Positions 1-5,768 of a stretch of DNA of 10,857 bases are shown here, piece after piece. Location of the stretch: contig JBFWTJ010000120.1 of the NCBI GenBank assembly GCA_050247895.1, forward strand, positions 1-10,857. The letters run 5' to 3'. Under the pieces are notes generated by a model. That model saw only the letters and a program-made list of their open reading frames with translations. It was not told the origin of the DNA and made no database searches. This stretch comes from CAVPEW01 sp050247895. Lineage in GTDB: Bacteria > Actinomycetota > Acidimicrobiia > Acidimicrobiales > VFJN01. Numbering within the stretch: position 1 is the stretch's first letter; every line of letters begins with the position of its first letter. A program made the position numbers and the translations under genes.

Positions 1-94
1 AGTAGTCGTCCACGCCGCAGTAGCGGTGGCCGCAACGACGGCCGACGTACGCGCCCCCGTCGACGGCCAGGTGCTCGCCCAGGATCTGGTCCAC
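1..94 (-). CDS. N-terminus of a small zinc-ribbon protein, acetone carboxylase gamma-like (partial)
   Basis: Reading from a GTG at 94 toward the window edge gives 31 residues with no stop, including the segment CGHRYCGVDDY. A CGH...C half of a zinc ribbon after a short amphipathic start is the look of the small gamma subunit of acetone/acetophenone carboxylases and related hydantoinase-type carboxylases. A purine-rich GAGGGG lies about 8 bases before the GTG, and the gap to the stop of the upstream SDR gene is only 31 bases, so it is probably the next gene of the same operon. What I see is one CxxxxC-type motif and good spacing; the family name is an inference from about 30 residues. It could equally be another small zinc-ribbon protein. 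Confidence 0.4.
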   Translation of the reverse strand, partial: MDQILGEHLAVDGGAYVGRRCGHRYCGVDDY

Positions 95-125
95 CTCTCG
101 GCCCCCTCGTCTCTCGCCGTGCCGG

Positions 126-920
126 TCAGTCGAAGCCCCGGCTGCGGCCGCCGTCGACCAGGACGCAGGTCCCGGTGACGTAGCCGGCCCGCGCCGAGGC
201 CAGGAAGGTGATGACGTCGGCCACCTCGGCGGGGGACGCGACGCGCCGCAGCGGGATCGAGGCGGTGAACTCGGCCACCACCTCGTCGCGGCTGCGGCCC
301 GTCTCCCGCACGAAGCGGCCGACGGCGTTGTCGTTGAACTGGGCCGTGTCGGTCACGCCCGGGTCCACGCCCACGACCCGGATCCCCTCGGGGCCCAGCT
401 CGTCGGCCAGCTGCTTGGTCAGGGCGTGGATGGCGCTCACCGCCATGGTGCCCACCAGGTAGGCGTGGGTGGCGTGCCGGGCCGCCATCCCGGCCACGTT
501 CACGATGGCCCCGCCGCCCGCGGCCCGCAGGTGGGGCACCGCGGCCCGGGCCGCCCGCAGGTAGGCGACCGGCTTGCCCACCAACCCGTCGAGGTAGCCC
601 TCGTCGGACCACTCGAAGAGCCCGCCGAGCTTGGTCGGCACGCCGTTGTTGACCAGGACGTCGAGCCGGCCCAGCCGCTCGACGGCCTGCTCGACGGCCC
701 GGGCCGGCCCGTCGAGGTCCTCCAGGTCGAGGCGGACCCACCAGGCCCGGCCCCCACCTGCCGCCTCGATCTCCTCGACCGCGGCGGCGAGCAGGTCCTC
801 CCGCCGTGCCGCGAGCACCACGTCCACGCCCTCGCGGGCCAGCGCCACCGCGGTCGCCCGGCCGATGCCGGCGCTGGCCCCGGTGACCAGGGCCGCCCTG
901 CCGGCCAGCTCCAGGTCCAC
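126..920 (-). CDS. Atypical short-chain dehydrogenase/reductase (SDR)
   Basis: This 264-residue protein has the classical SDR layout. The nucleotide-binding motif TGASAGIG lies at 13-20, a basic residue follows beta-2 (AARRED, 38-42), which suggests NADP(H), the NNG element is at 91-93, and the C-terminal GYVTGTCVLVDGG is at 247-258. The GTG start was chosen because it falls one base after the TGA of the CoA transferase gene, implying translational coupling. The active site is unusual. The tyrosine is present (Y154), but the residue four positions on is Thr158 instead of Lys, no serine occurs between 132 and 161, the usual Asn near 111-118 is absent (LVGKPVAY), and NNAG is shortened to NNG. 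The protein may act on a hydroxy-ketone or CoA intermediate of the neighbouring pathway, or may have lost redox chemistry. SDR fold certain, reaction unknown. Confidence 0.85.
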   Translation of the reverse strand: MDLELAGRAALVTGASAGIGRATAVALAREGVDVVLAARREDLLAAAVEEIEAAGGGRAWWVRLDLEDLDGPARAVEQAVERLGRLDVLVNNGVPTKLGGLFEWSDEGYLDGLVGKPVAYLRAARAAVPHLRAAGGGAIVNVAGMAARHATHAYLVGTMAVSAIHALTKQLADELGPEGIRVVGVDPGVTDTAQFNDNAVGRFVRETGRSRDEVVAEFTASIPLRRVASPAEVADVITFLASARAGYVTGTCVLVDGGRSRGFD

Positions 921-921
921 C

Positions 922-2163
922 TCAGACCGCCTCGGCCACGGGCTCGTCGGCGGTGACCACGCCCGCGGCGACCAGCGCGTCGATCTCGTCGTCGGCCAGG
1001 CCCAGGTCGCCCAGCAGGGCCCGGGTGTCCTCGCCGGCCCGGGGCGCCCGGCGGGTGATCCGGGGGGCGCCGTCAGCCACGATCGGCGTGTTGACCAGCA
1101 CGGGCTGGCCCAGGTCCTCGGGCCGCCGCACGAACATGCCCCGGACCCCGAACTGCTCGTCGGCCACCACCTCGTCGATCCCGTTGACCGGACCGCAGGG
1201 GATCCCGGCGGATCGCAGCCGCTCGATCCAGGCGTCGCGCCCGGCCCGGGCGAAGCCGACCGAGAGCTCGGCGGCCAGCTCCACGTGGTTGCGGAAGCGC
1301 AGGTACTCCGAGGAGAAGCGGGGGTCGTCGGCCAGCTCGGGCACGCCGAGCATCCCGCACAGCTCGGCCCAGCGGCGGTCGACCGCCCCGATGACCAGCG
1401 TCTGGCCGTCCCCGCACGGGAAGGCCTGGTAGGGGGCGGCCAGCCGGTGCGCGGTGCCCAGCGGGCGGGGAACCTCCCCGGTGGCCACGTAGTCGGCCAC
1501 CTCCCACAGCGACCAGGCCACGATGGCGTCGGCCAGCGAGACGTCGATGTAGGCGCCGCCCCCGCCCTGCCGGGCCCGCTGGAGGGCGGCGAGCACCCCG
1601 ATGACGCCCCACATGGCCGATCCGAGGTCGCCGACGGGGAAGCCGGCCTTGGCCAGGTGGTCCGCGTCGGCACCGGTGACGCTCATGAGCCCGGCGTAGG
1701 CCTGGGCCACCAGGTCGATGCCCTTGGCGTCGCGCATCGGCCCGTCCTGGCCGAAGCCCGAGATCGAGCAGTAGACGAGGTCGGGGCAGTCGGGGGCCAG
1801 GTCCCGGTAGGCCAGGCCCAGCCCGGCCATGGCGCCGGGGCGGAAGTTCTCGACCAGCACGTCGCAGGTGCGGGCCAGCCGGCGGACCAGCTCGGCGCCC
1901 TGCGGGGACTTGAGGTCGACGGCCAGGCTCCGCTTGTTGCGGTGGATCATGTCGAACGGGAGCGGCCCGGCCTCGCCCAGGGTGCGCCGCCGCAGCGAGT
2001 CGCCGTCGACCGGTTCGACCTTGATCACCTCGGCGCCCAGGTCCGACAGGATCGTGGTGGCGTAGGGGCCGGCCAGCGCACCGGTCACGTCGAGCACGCG
2101 CACGCCGTCCAGGAACGGCCGGGCCGCCCTGCCGCCGGCCCCGTCGTTCGAGCGCTCCGTCAT
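922..2163 (-). CDS. CaiB/BaiF family (class III) CoA transferase
   Basis: The 413-residue product has the usual length of the formyl-CoA transferase/CaiB/BaiF family. Recognisable elements are the N-terminal GVRVLDVTGALAGPYATTIL (about 20-39), the LGAEVIKVE strand (42-50), RNKRSLAVDL (75-84), VLVENFRPG (102-110) and GDLGSAM at 178-184, where Asp179 matches the catalytic aspartate that forms the acyl anhydride. Such enzymes move CoA between carboxylic acids in the cytoplasm. The ATG at 2163 is preceded by a strong GAGGAGGG ribosome-binding site. The promoter region contains a palindromic operator shared with the divergent ligase/hydrolase promoter, so it is probably controlled by the same TetR protein. 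The SDR gene starts one base after its stop. The natural CoA donor and acceptor cannot be read from sequence; a carboxylic acid formed by the hydrolase at 4575-5408 is a plausible acceptor. Confidence 0.93.
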   Translation of the reverse strand: MTERSNDGAGGRAARPFLDGVRVLDVTGALAGPYATTILSDLGAEVIKVEPVDGDSLRRRTLGEAGPLPFDMIHRNKRSLAVDLKSPQGAELVRRLARTCDVLVENFRPGAMAGLGLAYRDLAPDCPDLVYCSISGFGQDGPMRDAKGIDLVAQAYAGLMSVTGADADHLAKAGFPVGDLGSAMWGVIGVLAALQRARQGGGGAYIDVSLADAIVAWSLWEVADYVATGEVPRPLGTAHRLAAPYQAFPCGDGQTLVIGAVDRRWAELCGMLGVPELADDPRFSSEYLRFRNHVELAAELSVGFARAGRDAWIERLRSAGIPCGPVNGIDEVVADEQFGVRGMFVRRPEDLGQPVLVNTPIVADGAPRITRRAPRAGEDTRALLGDLGLADDEIDALVAAGVVTADEPVAEAV

Positions 2164-2198
2164 CCGTCCCTCCTCGTCCCGGGACCCCTCCGGGGACT

Positions 2199-2218
2199 AA
2201 TAGAACGGTCGCACTATT
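2199..2218. promoter_or_regulatory. Palindromic TetR-type operator upstream of the CoA transferase gene
   Basis: Read on the minus strand this is AATAGTGCGACCGTTCTATT, an imperfect palindrome with arms AATAG/CTATT and an inner CG..CG. It matches the site at 4528-4547 at 17 of 20 positions. It sits in an AT-rich island 36 bases before the CoA transferase start and overlaps the TAG stop of the ligase-TetR gene (2214-2216). The last codons of that gene (Lys-Lys-stop) are AT-rich because they are part of this promoter. Binding by the adjacent TetR domain is inferred from position and repetition. Confidence 0.75.
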
Positions 2219-2876
2219 TTTTCCGGTCGTCAACTCCCTGATGCGCGGTCCAGAAGTCGTCGAGGAGGTCGAGCGCGCCGCGCACGTGGGACCGGAACCG
2301 CTCGATCGTCTCCCGGGTCGACGCGCTGTTGGCCAGGCCGTCGAGGATGAGCCGGAGCCGGGCGTGGACCCGCTCCACCGGCACGCCGGCGGGCAGCTCC
2401 CCCGCCGCGGCCGCGGCGTCGACCAGGCGGGCCACCAGGTCCTCGGTCATCCGCCAGTCGGGCGAGATCACCTCGGGCAGCTCGGGGTTGCGGATGATCT
2501 CGTAGCGGCGCGCGGCCAGGAACGAGATCCGGTCCGGATCCGCCCCGTAGAGCTCGATGAGCAGGTCGAGCAGCCGCTCGAGCTGGCCCCGGAAGGTGGG
2601 CACGGGGGCCAGCGCGGCCTCGTGGAGCGCGCTCAGCTCCTCGGCCACGTGGTGGATCACCTGGGCGAAGAGCTGCGCCTTGCTCGGCGCGTAGTGGTAG
2701 ATGACCGACGGGGCGACCTTGGCCGCCTCCGCGATCCGGTCGATCGAGGCGCCCCGGTAGCCGAGCGTGCTGAACATCTCCTCGGCGGCCCGCAGGATGT
2801 TGCGGCGGGTGGCCTCGCTGTCGGCCGCCGGCGGCCGGCCGCGGCGCGCCGTCGCCTTGCGGCTGGGGGCTGGCAT
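2214..2876 (-). CDS. TetR-family regulator, alternative internal start (part of the fused frame)
   Basis: An ATG at 2876 inside the longer frame would give a normal 220-residue TetR protein. It has a basic N-terminal arm (RKATARRGRPP), an HTH at about 43-68 from this start and an all-helical ligand domain. A TAG in another frame (2887-2889) lies 10 bases before this ATG, exactly where a separate ligase gene would normally stop. No clear AGGAGG is present; only a weak GGTAG precedes it. Whether released alone or as the C-terminal part of the fusion, it is the obvious candidate to bind the two matching operators at 2199-2218 and 4528-4547. Listed separately so the two-gene reading is not lost. 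Confidence 0.45.
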   Translation of the reverse strand: MPAPSRKATARRGRPPAADSEATRRNILRAAEEMFSTLGYRGASIDRIAEAAKVAPSVIYHYAPSKAQLFAQVIHHVAEELSALHEAALAPVPTFRGQLERLLDLLIELYGADPDRISFLAARRYEIIRNPELPEVISPDWRMTEDLVARLVDAAAAAGELPAGVPVERVHARLRLILDGLANSASTRETIERFRSHVRGALDLLDDFWTAHQGVDDRKK

Positions 2877-4487
2877 GGCGACGACGCTACCGGCCGGCGC
2901 CCGCCCCGGCTCGCCGGGCCGGCGCGCGCCGGGCCCGGCGTCCCAGGTCCCCGGCGTCACGCCCCGGGACCGCAGGACCTCGTAGGCCACCCGCTCGGTC
3001 GGGGTCCGGGGCAGCTCGTCGACCACCTCCACGAAGCGGGGCACCGCGTAGTACGCCATGCGCCCGTCGCAGAACCGGTGCAGCTCCTCGGGGGTCACCT
3101 CGGCCCCCGGCGCGGCGACCACGACCAGCTTGACCTCGTCCTCGCCCAGCTCGGAGGGCACGGCGTGGGCCGCGGCCTGGAGCACCCCCGGGTGCTGCTC
3201 GACGGCGGACTCGATCTCCCAGGCCGAGATGTTGCGGCCCAGGCGGCGGATGGAGAGCTTCCGGCGGCCCCGGTAGTGGTACCAGCCCTCGTCGTCGACC
3301 ACGCCCAGGTCGCCGCTGTGGAACCAGCCGTCGCGGTAGGCCCGGGCGGTCTCGTCGGGCAGGCCCAGGTACTCGGTCATCGGGCCCTGCGGGTGCTGCC
3401 AGCAGATCTCGCCCACCTCGCCCACCGGCACGTCGCGGTCGTCCTCGTCGACCAGGCGGTAGCGCATGCCCGGGATCGGCTTGCCGATGGAGCCGACCCG
3501 GCCCTGCGCGTTGAGCAGCAGCCCGGGCGAGTCCATGCAGCCGTAGTACTCGACCAGCCGCACGCCGAAGCGCTGCTCGAACTCGACCCAGCTCGCCGCC
3601 GGCGTGCCCGCGGCGAGCACCACCCGCACCCGGTGGTCGCGGTCGGCGGGCGAGGGGGGCTGGCGCAGCAGGATGTTGGTCATCCCGCCCAGCGTGTTGA
3701 AGCACACCGCCTCGTGGCGCCGGCACTCCTCGAGGAACCGGCTGGCGCTGAACCGCTCGCCCAGCGCCAGCCGGGCGTCGAGCGCCATCGACCCCAGGCC
3801 CGACACGATCAGGGCGTTGCCGTGGCACAGCGGCAGGGAGGTGTACATCACCTCGCCCGGCTGCACGCCCGAGGCGTCGAGCAGGTACCCGAGGAATCCG
3901 AACGGGTGGCCCTCGCCCAGCGAGCGCTCGACCTGGGTGCTGCGGATGCCCTTGGGCGGCCCGGTGGTCCCCGACGTGTAGTACATCGACGAGCCGGGCA
4001 CGACGTCGTCGGGCAGGTCCGGCTCGACCGCCGGCCCGCCGGCCAGCTCCTCGTAGCCGAGGTACCGGGACGGCCCGGGGCCGGCCCCGACCGCCACCAC
4101 GTGGCGCAGGCCCCCGACCCGCTCCTGCACGGCGCGGGCCACCTCGCACAGGTCGGCGTCGGCGATCACCGTCGTGGCGCCCGAGTCGCCCAGGATGTGC
4201 TCGAGCGTGCGGCCCCGCTGGAAGATGTTGACCGGCAGGCTCACCGCGCCCACGAGCTGGAGCGCGAAGTAGCACCAGAAGAACTCGGGCTTGTTGGACA
4301 TCATCAGCGCGACCCGGTCGCCGGGCTCGACGCCCAGCGCCCGCAGCCCGCCGGCCACCCGCCAGGTGGCGTCACGCACGTCGCGCCAGGTGTGCGCCTC
4401 GTCCCTCCAGTGCAGCCAGGTGGCGTCGGGGTGCGCTGCCGTGCGCACGCGGATGAGCTCCTCGATCGGGCCTCGCTGTCGCGCCAT
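2214..4487 (-). CDS. Acyl-CoA ligase (CaiC-like AMP-forming) in frame with a TetR-family regulator
   Basis: One frame of 757 residues runs from an ATG at 4487 (GAGGGGAG ribosome-binding site) to TAG at 2214. Residues 1-517 are an AMP-forming acyl-CoA ligase of the CaiC/long-chain type. The phosphate loop YYTSGTTGPPKG is at 169-180, the A5 region is YYGCMDS (314-320), the A7 motif WFHSGDLG is at 388-395, the hinge region is RRLGRNISAWE (414-424), and the usual C-terminal RGVTPGTWD ends near 516. Residues 538-757 are a complete TetR regulator with an HTH at about 580-605 (SIDRIAEAAK...YHYAPSKAQLF). The roughly 20-residue Gly/Pro/Arg linker has no stop. Oddities: the A10 lysine is Arg499 (PTERV) and the A5 Thr-Glu is Met-Asp. 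Alternatively there are two genes: the TetR could start at ATG 2876 (220 residues, weak ribosome-binding site). The domains are certain; whether one or two proteins are made is not. Confidence 0.9.
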   Translation of the reverse strand: MARQRGPIEELIRVRTAAHPDATWLHWRDEAHTWRDVRDATWRVAGGLRALGVEPGDRVALMMSNKPEFFWCYFALQLVGAVSLPVNIFQRGRTLEHILGDSGATTVIADADLCEVARAVQERVGGLRHVVAVGAGPGPSRYLGYEELAGGPAVEPDLPDDVVPGSSMYYTSGTTGPPKGIRSTQVERSLGEGHPFGFLGYLLDASGVQPGEVMYTSLPLCHGNALIVSGLGSMALDARLALGERFSASRFLEECRRHEAVCFNTLGGMTNILLRQPPSPADRDHRVRVVLAAGTPAASWVEFEQRFGVRLVEYYGCMDSPGLLLNAQGRVGSIGKPIPGMRYRLVDEDDRDVPVGEVGEICWQHPQGPMTEYLGLPDETARAYRDGWFHSGDLGVVDDEGWYHYRGRRKLSIRRLGRNISAWEIESAVEQHPGVLQAAAHAVPSELGEDEVKLVVVAAPGAEVTPEELHRFCDGRMAYYAVPRFVEVVDELPRTPTERVAYEVLRSRGVTPGTWDAGPGARRPGEPGRAPAGSVVAMPAPSRKATARRGRPPAADSEATRRNILRAAEEMFSTLGYRGASIDRIAEAAKVAPSVIYHYAPSKAQLFAQVIHHVAEELSALHEAALAPVPTFRGQLERLLDLLIELYGADPDRISFLAARRYEIIRNPELPEVISPDWRMTEDLVARLVDAAAAAGELPAGVPVERVHARLRLILDGLANSASTRETIERFRSHVRGALDLLDDFWTAHQGVDDRKK

Positions 4488-4527
4488 CGCTCCCCTCGAC
4501 CCTCTCCCGGCGGGTTCCCCTCCCCAG

Positions 4528-4547
4528 AATCGAACGATTGCACTATT
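4528..4547. promoter_or_regulatory. Palindromic TetR-type operator in the divergent promoter
   Basis: On the minus strand this reads AATAGTGCAATCGTTCGATT, 17 of 20 identical to the operator at 2199-2218. It lies in the 87-base region between the divergent ligase-TetR gene and the crotonase-fold hydrolase. On the plus strand TATTAT at 4544-4549 is a good -10 candidate that overlaps the operator end, giving a leader of roughly 19 bases before the ATG at 4575; no convincing -35 is seen. A repressor bound here could close both divergent promoters, including autoregulation of the ligase-TetR gene. Confidence 0.75.
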
Positions 4548-4574
4548 ATTGGCCGAGGGTCAAGGAGGACGGGG

Positions 4575-5408
4575 ATGGGGAGCACGCGGGACCCGGGGTG
4601 GCGGACCACCCCCTACCGCAACATCGCGTTGGACGAGCACGACGGCGTGCTGGAGGTCCGCCTGCACTCGGACGATGGGCCCTTGCTGTGGAGCTCCCGG
4701 GTGCACGCCGAGATCGGCGACGTCGCCCACCAGATCGCGGCCGACCCCGACCTGCGGGCGGTGGTCCTCACCGGCACCGGCGACTCCTTCATCGCCGACG
4801 CGTACCGCCCTCCCGCCGGTCGACCCGCCGGCGACCCCGGCACCACCTCGACCGCGTGGTCGTCCCACCTCGACGCCACGACCTGGCACCCGGTGGGCTT
4901 CCACGCCGAGCGCCTGCTGCTGGGCCTGCTCGACATCAGGGTGCCGGTGGTCGCCGCGGTCAACGGCCCGGCCACCATCCACGCCGAGTTGGCCCTGCTC
5001 AGCGACATCGTCCTGTGCACGCCCGAGACCGTCTTCCAGGAGACCCACTTCAGCATCGGGGTCGTCCCCGGCGACGGCGTGCACGTGGTGTGGCCGATGC
5101 TGCTCGGCCCGGCCCGGGGCCGCTACCACCTCTACACGGGCAAGCAGGTCACCGCGACCCAGGCCCTCGACTGGGGCGTGGTGGCCGAGGTCGTCCCCGC
5201 GGCCGACCTCGTGGACCGGGCCCACGCCCTGGCCGCCCACATCGCGGCGCGCCCGCCGATCACCGTCGCCCACACCCGGGCCCTGCTCGTCGACCAGATG
5301 CGGCGCGCCATGCGCGACGCCCTGCCCTACGGCCTGGCCCTGGAGGGCCTCGGCGCCGGCGCCCACTGGCCCGGCGTCCCCGAACGCGCCCCCTCCGACC
5401 CCGGCTGA
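4575..5408 (+). CDS. Crotonase-fold hydrolase of the 6-oxocamphor hydrolase (beta-diketone hydrolase) type
   Basis: The 277-residue product has the crotonase fold but not the hydratase active site. The second hydratase glutamate is replaced by His158, and Asp167 follows nine residues later in VVPGDGVH, the same spacing as the His145/Asp154 pair of 6-oxocamphor hydrolase. Trp39 (DGPLLW), His136 (IHAEL) and Glu257 (YGLALEG) fall where that enzyme has Trp40, His122 and Glu244. Such enzymes cleave a C-C bond of non-activated cyclic 1,3-diketones by a retro-Claisen reaction, giving a keto acid without CoA. The ATG at 4575 has an ideal AAGGAGG six bases upstream; the frame is open further upstream but that part is not coding. 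It is divergent from the ligase-TetR gene and shares its operator. The fold is certain, the subfamily strong; the substrate is unknown (camphor-like, terpenoid or alicyclic). Confidence 0.88.
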   Translation: MGSTRDPGWRTTPYRNIALDEHDGVLEVRLHSDDGPLLWSSRVHAEIGDVAHQIAADPDLRAVVLTGTGDSFIADAYRPPAGRPAGDPGTTSTAWSSHLDATTWHPVGFHAERLLLGLLDIRVPVVAAVNGPATIHAELALLSDIVLCTPETVFQETHFSIGVVPGDGVHVVWPMLLGPARGRYHLYTGKQVTATQALDWGVVAEVVPAADLVDRAHALAAHIAARPPITVAHTRALLVDQMRRAMRDALPYGLALEGLGAGAHWPGVPERAPSDPG

Positions 5409-5765
5409 GCGCGGTTCAGGCAGGGGTTCCACACCTGGCAGCGCACGTCGCCCTCGACGGCGATGCCGTGGGCGGCCAGGTCGTAGTCCTCGAAGACGGC
5501 GAAGGCCGTCGCCGCGGCGCGGCCCGACACGACCACGTCCGCGCCCAGGGCCAGGGCCTTGACCACGTCCGCACCGCGTCGGATGCCGCTGTCGAGGGCG
5601 ATGGCGGCGCCGGCCTGCACGGCTCCCGTCGGCGCCGAAGGGCGCGGTGAGGACGGGCAGGGCGAGGCGCCGGCCCAGGAAGGTCGTCGAGGTGTCGACC
5701 GTGCCGACGCCCGACAGCGCGCCTGAAGTGGCGACGCGGGCGCGGACGGTTCTGGCGACCGGCAT
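5409..5765 (-). pseudogene. Remnant of a TIM-barrel FMN-dependent oxidoreductase (alpha-hydroxy-acid dehydrogenase-like)
   Basis: Two pieces in different minus-strand frames lie next to each other. From about 5765 to 5635 one frame encodes VDTSTTFLGRRLALPVLTAP, typical of the N-terminal strand of FMN-dependent alpha-hydroxy-acid oxidases (VSxVDTSTxxLGxxLxxPVLxAP). From about 5620 down, another frame encodes DSGIRRGADVVKALALGADV, the phosphate-binding C-terminal barrel motif of the same class. The middle of the enzyme, including the catalytic His/Arg region, is missing. The best reading is a gene with a large internal deletion and frameshift. The tail after the second motif (RCQVWNPCLN) does not match an alpha-hydroxy-acid oxidase and hints at a glutamate-synthase-like or other FMN barrel, so the two pieces could have different origins. 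The second frame runs on into the neighbouring hydrolase gene without a natural end, which supports decay. Confidence 0.5.
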
Positions 5766-5768
5766 GAT

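Noticed and set aside
126..1673. SDR frame extended upstream into the CoA transferase region (515 residues)
   Set aside because: The added part is a Pro/Ser/Trp-rich out-of-frame reading of the CoA transferase; the SDR starts at GTG 920, one base after that gene's stop.
631..2241. Very long plus-strand open frame opposite the SDR and CoA transferase genes
   Set aside because: Low-complexity His/Gly/Val/Pro-rich translation, no motif, and it lies antisense to two clear enzymes; this is a typical shadow frame of GC-rich coding DNA.
2241..4574. Upstream extension of the hydrolase frame (over 700 codons on the plus strand)
   Set aside because: It is antisense to the ligase-TetR gene and low-complexity, and the ATG at 4575 has an ideal ribosome-binding site and gives the family's normal length.
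4575..5408. Annotation as an ordinary enoyl-CoA hydratase
   Set aside because: The second catalytic glutamate is replaced by His158 with Asp167 nine residues on, the 6-oxocamphor hydrolase pattern.
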